Below, piece after piece: positions 1-9,132 of a DNA stretch of 64,000 bases. Position 1 is the stretch's first letter, and every line of letters begins with the position of its first letter. The notes under the pieces were generated by a model. It worked only from the letters and a program-made list of their open reading frames with translations. It searched no databases and was not told the origin of the DNA. Origin of the DNA: Rhodococcus sp. 14-1411-2a (GTDB lineage Bacteria; Actinomycetota; Actinomycetes; Mycobacteriales; Mycobacteriaceae); contig NZ_NPGA01000018.1 of NCBI RefSeq assembly GCF_002259485.1, forward strand, positions 186,001 to 250,000, in the 5' to 3' direction. Made by a program: the position numbers and the translations under genes.

Positions 1-555
1 CTGTTCGGTCCACACCGTCTTGCCGCGGCTCTTGGCGTCGCGAATGGTGTGAATCGTCAGCAGCGGGGTCTTGGTCTGTACGTAGTGGACGTCCGCGGGA
101 TCGGTGATGCCAGCGTTGGCCATCGCGTCCTTGACCGCTGCAGCAACTTTGGTGATCATCGCGGTGCGGCCGATGTCCTCGGGCATCAGCTGCTCGCTCA
201 TCGCAACGCCGACGGTCAGGCGGGGCTCTTCGGTCTGCACGGCCTTGTCCGACGGAACGGTCGCGAAAATCGTTGCGTGCGGGCTGATGACGCCGTCGGT
301 TCCGCCGGACCACACGATCGGTACCTCGCCGACGTCGTGGGCGCTGCGAGTTCCTTTCGCGGACAACACCTCACGGAAGGCGCGGTCGGCGATGATGCGG
401 GTGTAGTCGTTGACGCCACCGTTGCCCTCGGTCTTGCCGATGACCGCGATGACCCGGTCGGCGTCGAGCACCCCGTCGTCGATGAGCTTCGCGAGCTCGC
501 TGGCATCGGACACGTTGTGGAGTGGGACCTTGCGGACCTCGATTGCATCGGGCAC
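1..555 (-). CDS. bar: Barbiturase (cyanuric acid hydrolase/barbiturase family), 3' end outside window
   Basis: Ring-opening amidohydrolase that hydrolyses barbituric acid to ureidomalonate in oxidative pyrimidine degradation; cytosolic. The first 185 residues are present and read without interruption to the window edge. They begin [17 protein letters not shown] and include the conserved stretches [33 protein letters not shown] and [15 protein letters not shown], typical of Rhodococcus barbiturases rather than bacterial AtzD. The GTG at 555 is chosen because AAGGAG lies about 5 nt upstream (567-562); an in-frame ATG at 570 would overlap that RBS. It is the last visible gene of an operon with the carboxyltransferase and CoA transferase upstream. 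Family assignment is very secure. Barbiturase rather than cyanuric acid hydrolase is inferred from recalled sequence similarity and the neighbouring upp. Confidence 0.92.
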   Translation of the reverse strand, partial: MPDAIEVRKVPLHNVSDASELAKLIDDGVLDADRVIAVIGKTEGNGGVNDYTRIIADRAFREVLSAKGTRSAHDVGEVPIVWSGGTDGVISPHATIFATVPSDKAVQTEEPRLTVGVAMSEQLMPEDIGRTAMITKVAAAVKDAMANAGITDPADVHYVQTKTPLLTIHTIRDAKSRGKTVWTEQ

Positions 556-634
556 TGAAATCTCCTTCATCGGGGATTGGGGTATTGCGGAGTCGGCAGG
601 CGTTTGCGCTGCGGTGCGCTCACTGAAAGAAACG

Positions 635-2215
635 CTATCGAGCGTGCTGGCCGGCATGCACTGGCAAGCTTTGCCCAATCAGGGCACTTTTTTGGTCATT
701 CGACATCCCCAGGTAGCGGTAGCGCTGCAGACGAGTGGTCACCAAGTCTGCGGGCTCGGCCGCGAGGAGCACGGCGAGCTCGTGTTCGAGCACCGTGCCG
801 AGACGGGACAGAAACTCTGCCGGTTCGTCGGAGGCGTCCGGGCGTTCGGCCACGATGCGATCGATGACGCCGTTACGGAGCAGGTCGATACTGCGCACGC
901 CCTGCTCCTCGGCCATCTCCGCGGCGCGGTCTGTGGTGTGGAATTTGATCGCCGACGCACCTTCCGGTGGAAGCGGCGAGAGCCAGCCGTGCTGCGCGCA
1001 CAAGACGCGGTCGGCCGGGAGCAGCGCGAGGGCACCGCCGCCTGCACCCTGGCCGAGCAGCAGACAGATCGTGGGTGCCTTCAGCGTCGTGAGTTCGACC
1101 AGGCACCGGGCTATTTCACCCGCAAGGCCGCCCTCCTCGGCCTCTTTGCTCAATGCGGCGCCAGCGGTGTCGATGACGGTGACGAGGGGCAATTGCAGTT
1201 CCTCGGCCAGTCGCATACCGCGGCGCGCTTCGCGCAACCCTGCCGGACCCAACGGTTGATCGGCGAAGGTGCGATCCTGACCGAGCACGACGCACGCCGA
1301 GGCACCGAATTTGGCCAACGCGAGAAACAGTCCCGGCTCGATTTCACCGGCTCCGGTGCCTTGCAACGGTGTGACCGTGTTCGCTGCCGATCGCACGAGT
1401 CGGCGTACTCCTGGACGTTCCGGCCGTCGAGAACGACGGATGGATTCCCAGGCCGGGACGTCGTCGAGGTGTTCCAACGGGATGTTCGGAACAGGGGGTG
1501 GTGGCTCGTGCGGCGCGCACAGCACGGCGAGGGCCGTGATCGCCACCTCACGCAGTTTCTCTGGCGGCACAACGGCGTCGACAAGCCCTCTGGCCGCCAG
1601 GTTTTCAGCGGTTTGCACGCCCACGGGGAATTTTGCTCCGTAGAGAGCCTCGTACACGCGCGGGCCGAGAAACCCGAGCAGTGCGCCCGGTTCGGCTGCG
1701 GTCACGTGGCCGAGGGAGCCCCACGAGGCCAGCGCTCCACCGGTGGTGGGATGACGGAGATAGACGGCGTAGGCGAGGCCCGCCGACTTGTGCGCCGCAA
1801 TTGCCGCCGAGATCTTCACCATCTGCAGAAACGCGACGGTGCCCTCCTGCATGCGTGTTCCACCCGAGGTGGGCACGGCCAGCAGAGGGAGCTTCTGCGC
1901 AGTGGCCTTCTCGACGGCTTGCACCAGTCGTTCCGCAGCCGCAGTTCCGATGGACCCTGCGAGAAAACCGAACTCGCACATGACAAGTGCCACGCGCCGG
2001 CCGGCCAGCGTCGCTTCACCGGTCAGGACCGACTCGTCGCAGCCGGTCGCTTCCCGCGCCGCCGCGAGCTCGTCCAGGTAGCTCTGTTGCGGAGGTCCGT
2101 GCACTCCGATCGGTGGCAGCGGTTCGCCGTCCCAGCGAACGAAACTGCCGTCGTCGACGACCATGTCGATCAATTCGAGAGCGCCGAGGCGGGCCGGTTT
2201 GTCCGTCCGAGTCAT
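635..2215 (-). CDS. accD3: AccD3-type fused acyl-CoA carboxyltransferase (beta+alpha halves)
   Basis: A 526-aa protein with two crotonase-like carboxyltransferase halves in one chain. The N-terminal half carries [33 protein letters not shown] and GFLGPRVYE. The C-terminal half carries [36 protein letters not shown] and [10 protein letters not shown]. The AccD zinc ribbon is absent. This matches mycobacterial AccD3, a family of uncertain substrate. Its ATG overlaps the TGA of the upstream CoA transferase (ATGA at 2215-2212), which indicates translational coupling. Placed between a CaiB-family CoA transferase and barbiturase, it may act on malonyl-CoA derived from ureidomalonate; that is inference, since malonate decarboxylase subunits belong to the same fold. 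A housekeeping carboxyltransferase role cannot be excluded. Confidence 0.85.
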   Translation of the reverse strand: MTRTDKPARLGALELIDMVVDDGSFVRWDGEPLPPIGVHGPPQQSYLDELAAAREATGCDESVLTGEATLAGRRVALVMCEFGFLAGSIGTAAAERLVQAVEKATAQKLPLLAVPTSGGTRMQEGTVAFLQMVKISAAIAAHKSAGLAYAVYLRHPTTGGALASWGSLGHVTAAEPGALLGFLGPRVYEALYGAKFPVGVQTAENLAARGLVDAVVPPEKLREVAITALAVLCAPHEPPPPVPNIPLEHLDDVPAWESIRRSRRPERPGVRRLVRSAANTVTPLQGTGAGEIEPGLFLALAKFGASACVVLGQDRTFADQPLGPAGLREARRGMRLAEELQLPLVTVIDTAGAALSKEAEEGGLAGEIARCLVELTTLKAPTICLLLGQGAGGGALALLPADRVLCAQHGWLSPLPPEGASAIKFHTTDRAAEMAEEQGVRSIDLLRNGVIDRIVAERPDASDEPAEFLSRLGTVLEHELAVLLAAEPADLVTTRLQRYRYLGMSNDQKSALIGQSLPVHAGQHAR

Positions 2216-3384
2216 GATGTCGACTTCAGCCAGGTGCGGATCGAGTCGCCGTGCTGATCCAGAGTGGGGGGAGCCGCATGAGATTCGCGCGTACCGGCAC
2301 CCTCGCAGTCGCTGTCGAAACGAAGTGCGGGGCCAGGCAACGTGATGGTGCCGAGAGCCGAGTGGTCGACGTCGATCAGCAGTCCCTGCGACCGGGTCTG
2401 TTCCCAGGTGTAGACCTCGGCGAGATCGCGGACACGCCCTGCGGGAATGCCCAATTCACCGAGTAATAAGAGCAGTTTGTCGGTGGGCCAGTCGGCGAAT
2501 GCCTCCTCGACGGCAGCGATCACTGCGTCTCGATCGGCGACGCGTTGTGGGTTGGTGGCCCACTCCGGGCGGTCCAGCTCGAACTCGGGGGCGAAGCGCT
2601 GCCACAGCCCCTCGCTGCCGACGGCGATCTGCACCAACCCTTCTGCCGAGTGGAAGAGGCCGTACGGACAGATCGAGGGATGATGCCCGCCTGTGGGGCG
2701 GGGCACCTCGCCGGCAACGGTGTAACGGGTGCCTTGGAACGCGTGGACGCCCACGATAGAAGCCAGAAGGCTGGTCCGCACGACTCGTCCACGGCCGGTG
2801 GTGTTGCGTTCGTGCAGCGCTGCGACCACGCCGTAGGCACCGTTCATTCCGGCGAGCAGGTCCCCGATGGGAACGCCGACCCGCGTCGGTTCGTCACGGG
2901 AGGGCCCGGTCAGCGACATCAATCCTGCTTCGCCCTGGGCGATTTGGTCGTAACCGGGTCGAGCGCCTTCGGGACCGTCGTGCCCGAACCCGGTGATCGA
3001 CAAGATGACCAGCCGCGGATTCAGTTGGTGTAACGCCTCCATGCCGAATCCGAGGCGGTCGAGGACACCGGGGCGAAAGTTCTCGACCAGGACGTCGGCG
3101 CGGCCGATCAGCTCGGTCAGTGTCGATCGATCGTCGGGAGCTTTCAGATCCAGCGCGATGGATTCCTTGTTGCGGTTGCAGGAGAGGAAGTACGTGGAAT
3201 GCCGGTCTCCGTCGCTGTCGGGCACGAAGGGCGGCCCCCAGCTTCTGGTGTCGTCACCGCCCGCCGGTGTCTCGACCTTGATCACTCGCGCACCGAGGTC
3301 ACCCAGCATCATGGCGGCTTGGGGTCCGGCGAGTGCGCGGGAGAGGTCGACGACGAGGCAGTCGGAGAGGGGGCCGACGGTCAT
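2212..3384 (-). CDS. CaiB/BaiF-family (type III) CoA transferase
   Basis: About 390 aa, the usual length for type III CoA transferases, which move CoA between carboxylic acids. It opens with PLSDCLVVDLSRALAGPQAAMML and continues GDLGARVIKVE, SCNRNKESIALDL, ENFRPGVLDRLG and PGYDQIAQGEAGLMSLTG; the Asp of the GYD motif is the expected catalytic nucleophile. The ATG at 3384 fits the family N-terminus; longer in-frame extensions upstream have no family support. No strong RBS is seen. It is the first gene of the minus-strand operon with accD3 and barbiturase, divergent from upp. A plausible job is activating malonate, the product of ureidomalonate cleavage, but the sequence does not fix the substrate. 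Confidence 0.85.
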   Translation of the reverse strand: MTVGPLSDCLVVDLSRALAGPQAAMMLGDLGARVIKVETPAGGDDTRSWGPPFVPDSDGDRHSTYFLSCNRNKESIALDLKAPDDRSTLTELIGRADVLVENFRPGVLDRLGFGMEALHQLNPRLVILSITGFGHDGPEGARPGYDQIAQGEAGLMSLTGPSRDEPTRVGVPIGDLLAGMNGAYGVVAALHERNTTGRGRVVRTSLLASIVGVHAFQGTRYTVAGEVPRPTGGHHPSICPYGLFHSAEGLVQIAVGSEGLWQRFAPEFELDRPEWATNPQRVADRDAVIAAVEEAFADWPTDKLLLLLGELGIPAGRVRDLAEVYTWEQTRSQGLLIDVDHSALGTITLPGPALRFDSDCEGAGTRESHAAPPTLDQHGDSIRTWLKSTS

Positions 3385-3542
3385 CGGACTGCCCTGCACG
3401 AGTCGATGAGATGTGGGTCGGCGGCGAGCCCGAAGGAAATGCAGCGAGGGGTCATGCGTCCGAGTCAACGTGCCCGTCGCTACCGAGTCGTTGGCAAATG
3501 TTGCCGACGCTGACAGATCGGTTTCGGACCTCGGTGAGCGCG

Positions 3543-3594
3543 TGTCGATCGATGACGCAGCAGGTGGACGAACTGTCGATCGACAGCCCATAAT
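3543..3594 (+). promoter_or_regulatory. upp promoter with paired TCGATCGA operator-like sites
   Basis: CTGTCGATCGACAG at 3573-3586 is a perfect 14-bp palindrome. A second TGTCGATCGA copy starts at 3543; the two TCGATCGA centres are 31 bp apart, about three helical turns. A -10-like CATAAT at 3589-3594 follows a -35-like TGGACG at 3565-3570 with an 18-bp gap. The expected transcription start falls at or within two bases of the upp ATG (3603), and no Shine-Dalgarno sequence precedes that ATG, so the upp message is probably leaderless. The regulator is unknown. Confidence 0.5.
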
Positions 3595-3602
3595 CACCGA
3601 CC

Positions 3603-4226
3603 ATGGACACACAGGTAGTCGACCATCCCTTGACCGCAGCACTTTTGACGACCATGCGCGATGTGCACAGCGACAACGCCACCTTCAGATCTGCGCTGCG
3701 CCAGCTGACTCACACGTTGGTCTACGAAGCGTTGCGTGATGCGCGAGTGGTGGAGTTCGATGTCGAGACTCCGGTTGCCCACACCACCGGGGTTCGGCTC
3801 GCACACCCACCTCTGCTCGTGCCGGTGTTGCGCGCGGGACTCGGGATGGTCGAACAGGCGAGCTCGCTGATTCCGCAGTCGGGCGTCGGGTTCATCGGTA
3901 TGGCGCGCGACGAGCAGACGCTCGAACCGGTGCCGTATCTGGAGTCTCTGCCCGCCGACCTGTCCGGTACCCCGGTCTTCGTGCTCGATCCGATGGTGGC
4001 AACCGGTGGTTCGATGACCCGGACGATCGATCTGCTGGTTGCGCGCGGAGCAACCGATGTGGTCGTCGTGTGCGTGGTCGTGACCCCCGAAGGTATTGCT
4101 GCTCTGGAGAAGTCAGGCCATCCCGTCAGGGTCGTCACCGCTGCTATCGACGATGAGCTCGACGATCGGGGCATCGTCGTGCCCGGTCTCGGTGACGCGG
4201 GTGACCGTCAGTTCGGACCTCGCTGA
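3603..4226 (+). CDS. upp: Uracil phosphoribosyltransferase
   Basis: Converts uracil and PRPP to UMP in cytosolic pyrimidine salvage. The 207-aa length is normal for the family. The PRPP-binding loop [11 protein letters not shown] lies at residues 127-137, the [11 protein letters not shown] motif at about 72-82, and the C-terminal uracil-binding segment [14 protein letters not shown] near residue 194 onwards. It is divergently transcribed from the CoA transferase-accD3-barbiturase operon, which fits a locus where uracil can be salvaged or degraded. The ATG at 3603 matches the family N-terminus and probably sits at the 5' end of a leaderless transcript. Confidence 0.97.
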   Translation: MDTQVVDHPLTAALLTTMRDVHSDNATFRSALRQLTHTLVYEALRDARVVEFDVETPVAHTTGVRLAHPPLLVPVLRAGLGMVEQASSLIPQSGVGFIGMARDEQTLEPVPYLESLPADLSGTPVFVLDPMVATGGSMTRTIDLLVARGATDVVVVCVVVTPEGIAALEKSGHPVRVVTAAIDDELDDRGIVVPGLGDAGDRQFGPR

Positions 4227-4236
4227 ACGGACCTCG

Positions 4237-4500
4237 TCACCGTCCGCCGTACTTCGAGGTGAAGCGAGTTTCCGTACGCGGCAGGGTGATCGTGGGCGGA
4301 ACGGTCACGAGGTTGAGCGCGGCACGCAGCGGTCAAATGGCAGACCATGTCCACCCGTTGCGCGGCTCATCGCGTCGAGGAACAGATATGCGCGGACTGC
4401 GACGAAGGACAACAGCAGGTAGCCGCCGATAGACGTCTGGGTGAACGGTGTCATCGGCACTGTATGGGGCGTGTCGAGCAGCATCGATACCGTCGACCAC
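4237..4500 (-). pseudogene. Remnant of a membrane protein gene (C-terminal part, frameshifted)
   Basis: This stretch between two convergent genes has no intact ORF. On the minus strand one frame reads TSIGGYLLLSFVAVRAYLFL followed by DAMSRATGG, then ends. A second frame takes over with AALNLVTVPPTITLPRTETR and a TGA at 4239-4237. The change of frame near 4330-4345 and the protein-like composition on both sides suggest the tail of a decayed membrane protein. I do not recognise the family. Chance reading is possible, hence the low confidence. Confidence 0.3.
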
Positions 4501-4518
4501 GACTGTTCCCCGTGACTT

Positions 4519-5910
4519 TCAGGCCGATGTGACAGCTGCTTCGGTTCCGGAGGCGATGTCGGCGGTGAGTGCCAGGATGCCGTCGAGCCGGCTCTCGCCA
4601 GATAACCCGAAAACCCTGTCTGCCAATTCCTTTGCCAATGGATGGCCGCCGCAGTTCGCGGTGAACTTGGCCCGGAGCTCTTCGTCTGTCAACGGGAATG
4701 CGGCACCGCCGCGACTACCGGGCACCGTACCTACAAGCACCTGACCATCGGTCAGTGTCACAATTACACGACCTGGGGCGGCCACTGCCGGTCCGTCGGT
4801 CGGCGCGTCGATGACGCGCACCATGCGCGCCGTCGCCATGACGTCGGACCTTCCAATGGACTCTTCGGTGTAGGTGCTGATGTCCACAGCAGAGTCGTGC
4901 AGGAGGGCTGCGACGCTCCACGGAAGGTCGAACTTGGCGTCGTATGTACTGACCGGGGGCGTGACGCCCGCACTGTCTCGGCAGACGAAGGTCTGCGAAT
5001 CCGGGTGTACGTGTACTTCGATGTCCGAGATGTTCGATGCATCCACTTTTTTCGTTGACACGGCGGCCGCGACGGCATCGAGCGTGACGTGCATCAGTTG
5101 GCAGCTGGGATAGGACTTGATCCCAATATTGGCTGTTTCCCAACGGCTCCCGAGCGCGTCAGTGATGACGGAGAGGTCGACAGGTCGACTGGAAAACGCA
5201 GCATAGAGCCCCCACTTTCCCTCGAGCACAGAGTGCGGACCCGTCGCCCCGGCCTGCGCTAGGCGGGCGGCGATGATGCCATTCAATGCGGCGCTTCCCG
5301 GGTGCAATGACTTGGTGTTGGCGTCAGTCTCGAGGAACTCCATGAGCCCGCCGCTCGACGAACCCGCGATTCCCAGACCGGCGATCAACTGCGCAGTTGT
5401 CAGACCCATAAGGCGTCCGGACACCAGTGCAGCAGTCAAAGGTCCCACCACCGCGGTGGCGTGCAGGCCTCCCGCGTGGAATCCGTGCGGACTGACGCTG
5501 CCGAGGCGACACGCAGTTTCGAGTCCGACAACGGCGGCGAGGAGAACATCTGCACCCGTCGCACCGACTTGTTGGCCGACCGCGAACGCTGCGGGCAATG
5601 TGATCGCTGTTGGATGGACTACGCCGCCTGCGTGCGTATCGTCGAAGTCTATGGAGTGCACAAGGATTGCGCTGGACATCGCGGCGGCAGGAGCCGACAG
5701 CGCGGATATTCCGGTCAGTGGCTGTGCCTCTTCGGGCCCGCCCAATGATCCAGCGACCGTCCACCCAGGCACCCCATATCCGAGGCGCCTGGCCGCGATC
5801 GCATTTCCGATGCCGTCGAGCAGATGTCGCGTTGCGCTGTACTGCACGTCGGTAGGAATGGCACCGAGTGTTAAACCGTGTGCCCACTGGGCCAGTTCTG
5901 TCGAGTTCAT
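4519..5910 (-). CDS. MmgE/PrpD-family protein, paralogue 1
   Basis: A 463-aa member of the 2-methylcitrate dehydratase/cis-aconitate decarboxylase (MmgE/PrpD) superfamily. Family landmarks are RHLLDGIGNAIAARRLGYG, HSIDFDDTHAGGVVHPTA, GLETACRLG, HATAVVGPLTAAL, GIAGSSSGGLMEFL and KSYPSCQLMH. The ATG at 5910 is preceded by GGAGG. It is very close throughout to the paralogue at 11996-13366, so the two derive from one duplication. Here it follows a decayed MaoC copy, and the CaiB gene found between the two in the other cluster is missing. Its reading frame is intact, so it may still be made from the conserved promoter near 6375-6404. Its reaction is unproven; tricarboxylate dehydration or decarboxylation are the known family activities. 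Confidence 0.9.
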   Translation of the reverse strand: MNSTELAQWAHGLTLGAIPTDVQYSATRHLLDGIGNAIAARRLGYGVPGWTVAGSLGGPEEAQPLTGISALSAPAAAMSSAILVHSIDFDDTHAGGVVHPTAITLPAAFAVGQQVGATGADVLLAAVVGLETACRLGSVSPHGFHAGGLHATAVVGPLTAALVSGRLMGLTTAQLIAGLGIAGSSSGGLMEFLETDANTKSLHPGSAALNGIIAARLAQAGATGPHSVLEGKWGLYAAFSSRPVDLSVITDALGSRWETANIGIKSYPSCQLMHVTLDAVAAAVSTKKVDASNISDIEVHVHPDSQTFVCRDSAGVTPPVSTYDAKFDLPWSVAALLHDSAVDISTYTEESIGRSDVMATARMVRVIDAPTDGPAVAAPGRVIVTLTDGQVLVGTVPGSRGGAAFPLTDEELRAKFTANCGGHPLAKELADRVFGLSGESRLDGILALTADIASGTEAAVTSA

Positions 5911-5960
5911 GTCGTCGCCTCCGCGTCGATCGTTCCGAATCCGCCTGTGTCGCTTGATTT

Positions 5961-6331
5961 CTAGGGTGCACTGCTCGTCGTAGCCGAGGTTATCTGAGTT
6001 TCGGTGTACAGGGCGTCGCCCGCATAGAGCGGTTGGAAATAGTGATGTCTGTGGTCGCAAGATTCACGATGACATTCAGCCTCTTGTCCGGGATCGGACT
6101 TGTAAGTACCACGGGCAATGTCACCCCCCTAGTTACAGATGACACAACCTCCCGTGATCGGGTTCTGTGCGGCAAGAAGCTCGTTGAAGTAACTCTGGTT
6201 GGTGTTCATCGACAGCATCGTCACTTGAGTGATGTCGGTGTCGGTCATATTGCGGCCCAACGGAAGTTGATGAAAGTCATCCATGGGCAATCCTCGGAAA
6301 CCGTCCCAGGACTGGCTTGACGCATTGCCAC
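5961..6331 (-). pseudogene. Decayed MaoC-like hydratase (paralogue of 10237-10785)
   Basis: The pieces match the intact MaoC-like protein at 10237-10785 in order but in different frames. One piece reads PLGRNMTDTDITQVTMLSMN then TNQSYFN and AAQNPITGG (about 6290-6130), ending in an in-frame TAG. The next reads NLATTDIT, and then a third frame reads YAGDALYTETQITSA to a TAG at 5963-5961. A GTG at 6331 with GAGGAGG upstream looks like the old start; a further shift follows it. At least two frameshifts and a truncated 3' third make a working enzyme unlikely. The gene lies directly upstream of the intact PrpD paralogue, mirroring the order in the functional cluster. Confidence 0.8.
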
Positions 6332-6374
6332 CCCGTTGCCTACCTCCTCGGTGACTGGTCAAGTCCTCCTTGAG

Positions 6375-6404
6375 ACCATAAACGTCAGATGTATCAGGTG
6401 TCAA
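6375..6404 (-). promoter_or_regulatory. Promoter with GntR-type operator, MaoC-pseudogene/PrpD copy
   Basis: On the minus strand TTGACA (6404-6399) and TATGGT (6380-6375) are 18 bp apart. The 15-bp near-palindrome ATACATCTGACGTTT (6394-6380) fills the gap. This reproduces the layout at 10168-10197 in front of the functional MaoC operon, down to the same spacing and the TATGGT hexamer. Repressor binding there would block RNA polymerase directly. The likely ligand-responsive regulator is the FadR-family protein encoded at 9370-10104. Confidence 0.65.
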
Positions 6405-6997
6405 GGGTTATTTTCAGAGGTGAAACGGTGCCGCCGGGATCTAGTATGCGTGAATTTGGTTGCGGACTGAGGGAAACTATCTGATGTATCCGGGTCCCAA
6501 GGGCGGGATCAGGCGTTCCGTAGACGGCTTATCTGCGGACGAGCGTCCGCGAGGTGGCCGAGGTGGCGACGTATCGGTGACATCGCCGCCATGGACTCAC
6601 CCGAGCCGACCAACCGACACCGTCTCCACCCGGGGTCGCCCTGCGTGCATCGGTCGTGCCGATGCTGGCTCGGTTGCGAGGTCCAGAACAGGGCCAGCCT
6701 TCAAATGTCAGATGTATTAACCGGGCTAGCGTTGACTAACTCCACCAAACGCGCGAAAAGCTACTGAAAACGCACTCTTGACTGCCTAAAACTCATACTA
6801 TTACAGTTGCCTTGGTGTAACGTGCATCTCATTGCGAAGGCGAAGTGGTCGGCCTCCAGGCTTCTTCGAGACGGCCGCACCTTTCGCTGGAAACTCCATG
6901 CGGAATCACGCCTTGGCAAATTACAGGCTTTCGATCACCACAACCCACATGTCTTCACAACGATGCTGCCCGCAGGGCACAAGGCACTGGAGAACCT
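6405..6997. other. Intergenic region between divergent operons, with two operator-like copies
   Basis: No gene is supported here. Two further copies of the ACATCTGA-type operator are visible on the minus strand. ATACATCTGACATTT lies at 6717-6703. A weaker match at 6489-6475 shares the ATACATC half. Between 6725 and 6810 the DNA is unusually AT-rich with TTGACT at 6732 and 6778, so the MFS promoter probably lies there, but no well-spaced -10 could be fixed. Short frames across the region lack RBS and family resemblance. Confidence 0.45.
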
Positions 6998-8416
6998 ATG
7001 ACACATCAGAACGTAGTCAACTCGGGGCCTCGCCTCGACCGACTACCGATATCGTCTTTCCACTGGTCAATGCTTGGGTTGATCGGCGCAGGCGCGTTTA
7101 TCGATGCCTTCGACATCTACCTTGCCGGGGGCGTGATAGCCGCTATGGCCGACGAGGGCTTCTCCACGATCGACCAGAACGCCATCTTCATGTCTGCCAC
7201 GTTCGTCGGAATGATGGTAGGTGCTGCGGCAGGTGGTCTCGTCGGAGATCGGTGGGGACGAAAAGTCGCCTACCAGTACAACCTTCTGATCTTCGGCTTG
7301 GCGTCACTGGCAGCCGCATTCGCGCCGAACATCGAATTTCTCATCTCGATGCGTCTGATCATGGGGTTGGGCCTGGGAGCCGAACTTGTTGTGGCAATGG
7401 GCATGCTGGGCGAATTTGTTCCGCCGGAGCGTCGAGGACGATGGGCCGCAATGTTGTCAACGGTAATTGCGACCGGACTCCCGGTTGCCTCGGTGGTGGG
7501 CCTGTTCGTGATCCCCAACCTGGGATGGCGATACATGTTCGGCATTGCAGGTGTTGCCGCCATGGCCGTCTGGATCGCCAGAAAAAACATGCCGGAGTCG
7601 CCTCGCTGGCTCGAAGAGCAAGGTCGTCACGACGAGGCCGAAGAAGTGATCGCCGGCATCGAGAAACGAGTCGCAGCGTCACATGGGCCCTTGCCTCCCG
7701 TGCAGTCGGACCAGTATCGGACCCAGAAGGGAACCGAATCGCGTACGCCGCTGAGTGCGCTGTTTGCTCGCGGAGTGCGAAGCAGGCTGTTCGTCGCGTC
7801 CTTGCTGATTGTGACGATAAACGTGACCGTTTACGGATTTGTATCGTGGATCCCGACGTTCTTGGTGAACCAGGGCATGTCCATCACCGGATCACTCGCG
7901 TTCACCACCGCAATGAGTGCCGGAGCTCTCGTGGGGTCGCTGGTGTGCGTCGCCCTGGCCGACAAAGTCTCTCGCACCAGGGGACTCATAGCGTCCTGCG
8001 GCGCGATAATTGTTTTCGGCATCACATTTGCGTTTGCGCGTGAAGACATATTCGTCATCGGACTCGGGTTCGCTCTCGTCACCGCGGTGTACTTTTTCGT
8101 TTCGCTCGGTCAGTTCGGTTATACGCCAGAGCTGTTCCCGACTCGATTGCGCCTGAGGGGTACCGGATTTGCCAGCATGTCCGGTCGCGCCGCGGCCATC
8201 GCAATGCCGTTCATCACGGTGGCTCTGGTCAAGTATTGGGGGCCAGAGGCGGTCATCGCCCTTGTCGTCTTGCTGATCCTTGCGCTCATGGTGGGTCTTC
8301 TCGCCTTCAAGGTCGACACCGCCAAGCAGTCACTGGAAGATATTCACAAGGCACCGTTGCTCACCGAAACACCGCTGCCTGCCAAAGCTGCAAACAAGCC
8401 GTCGGGGTTGCAGTGA
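6998..8416 (+). CDS. MFS transporter (sugar porter/carboxylate-type)
   Basis: A 472-aa inner-membrane secondary transporter with the twelve-helix MFS pattern. The signature GDRWGRK is at residues 83-89 in the loop after TM2, and PESPRWLEEQGRHDEAEEVI stands at the start of the central cytoplasmic loop, as in sugar-porter and aromatic/organic-acid carriers. A C-terminal-half loop repeats the motif as ADKVSRTRG. The ATG at 6998 has GGAG upstream. It overlaps the next gene by GTGA (8413-8416). Placed between the two itaconate-type gene sets and near copies of their operator, it is the best candidate importer for their substrate; that role is inference. Confidence 0.85.
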   Translation: MTHQNVVNSGPRLDRLPISSFHWSMLGLIGAGAFIDAFDIYLAGGVIAAMADEGFSTIDQNAIFMSATFVGMMVGAAAGGLVGDRWGRKVAYQYNLLIFGLASLAAAFAPNIEFLISMRLIMGLGLGAELVVAMGMLGEFVPPERRGRWAAMLSTVIATGLPVASVVGLFVIPNLGWRYMFGIAGVAAMAVWIARKNMPESPRWLEEQGRHDEAEEVIAGIEKRVAASHGPLPPVQSDQYRTQKGTESRTPLSALFARGVRSRLFVASLLIVTINVTVYGFVSWIPTFLVNQGMSITGSLAFTTAMSAGALVGSLVCVALADKVSRTRGLIASCGAIIVFGITFAFAREDIFVIGLGFALVTAVYFFVSLGQFGYTPELFPTRLRLRGTGFASMSGRAAAIAMPFITVALVKYWGPEAVIALVVLLILALMVGLLAFKVDTAKQSLEDIHKAPLLTETPLPAKAANKPSGLQ

Positions 8417-9132
8417 CAACAAAGACATATGTTTTGGTGCACGGGGGGTTTCACGGCGGATGGTGTTGGAACGACGTTGCCGCTCGGCTGCGCTGCGAAG
8501 GGCATACAGTGACAACGCCGACGCTAACGGGTCTGGGGGAACGCAGTCACCTGCTGAGCTACGACATCACCCTGAATACTTTCGTTCAGGATGTTGTCCA
8601 GCACATCGAATATGCTGATCTGCGTGATGTAGTGCTGGTCGGCCACAGTTTCGGCGGTGCAGTAGTAACAGCGGTCGCCGACCGGATCGCCGAGCGTCTC
8701 GACCACCTTGTCTACATCGATGCGATGATTCTATTCGACGGTCAAACTCCGCTGAGTCAACTCGACAGTGCATCCGCGGCTGCCCGTGAAGCGCTTGCAG
8801 TCGACAACGGACGCGCAGTGGTGTTGCCGAACTTCGATACCACGTCGTTCGGCATTTCCCTCGATCATCCACTGGCTGAATGGATTAGGAATCGTTTGAC
8901 ACCTCACCCGTTTGCCACGTTCACAACCTCAGTCCGGCTGCACAACCCCGTCGGGAACGGAATCCCCGCCACGTATGTCGCTGCTACGGCACCCTCGTAC
9001 GCTCCGTTGGCAGATGTTCGGTCCTGGATCCGGGCGAACCGAGACTGGAACTGGATCGACATCGACTGCGGGCACGACGTAATGATTCTTGAACCGGAAC
9101 GTACCGCATACATTCTGTCGAATATTCGATGA
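8413..9132 (+). CDS. Alpha/beta hydrolase (esterase, salicylate-esterase/pyrethroid-hydrolase-like)
   Basis: A 239-aa cytosolic alpha/beta hydrolase. YVLVHGGFHGGWCW near the N-terminus supplies the oxyanion-hole HGG. GHSFGG at residues 77-82 carries the nucleophile Ser79. The late CGHDVMILEP gives the catalytic His. The sequence TLTGLGERSHLLS is typical of the plant-esterase/hydroxynitrile-lyase-like subfamily. The GTG start overlaps the MFS stop codon, so the two are co-translated. It may hydrolyse an ester taken up by the MFS carrier, for example an ester of the dicarboxylate degraded by the adjacent operon. The substrate cannot be read from sequence. Confidence 0.85.
   Translation: MTTKTYVLVHGGFHGGWCWNDVAARLRCEGHTVTTPTLTGLGERSHLLSYDITLNTFVQDVVQHIEYADLRDVVLVGHSFGGAVVTAVADRIAERLDHLVYIDAMILFDGQTPLSQLDSASAAAREALAVDNGRAVVLPNFDTTSFGISLDHPLAEWIRNRLTPHPFATFTTSVRLHNPVGNGIPATYVAATAPSYAPLADVRSWIRANRDWNWIDIDCGHDVMILEPERTAYILSNIR

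Noticed and set aside
410..2257. Long plus-strand open frame (615 codons) over the carboxyltransferase gene
   Set aside because: It is antisense to accD3, lacks family features and arises from high-GC third-position bias; similar antisense frames at 9256-10059, 13001-14635, 28187-29833 (outer part) and 45737-47638 were rejected for the same reason.
6460..6720. 86-codon plus-strand frame in the divergent intergenic region
   Set aside because: No RBS, no family resemblance and it runs across operator-like sites.
6807..7001. 64-codon frame ending in ATGA overlap with the MFS start
   Set aside because: The overlap looks like coupling, but the frame has poor codon usage, no RBS and no recognisable protein pattern; it lies in an AT-richer promoter region.
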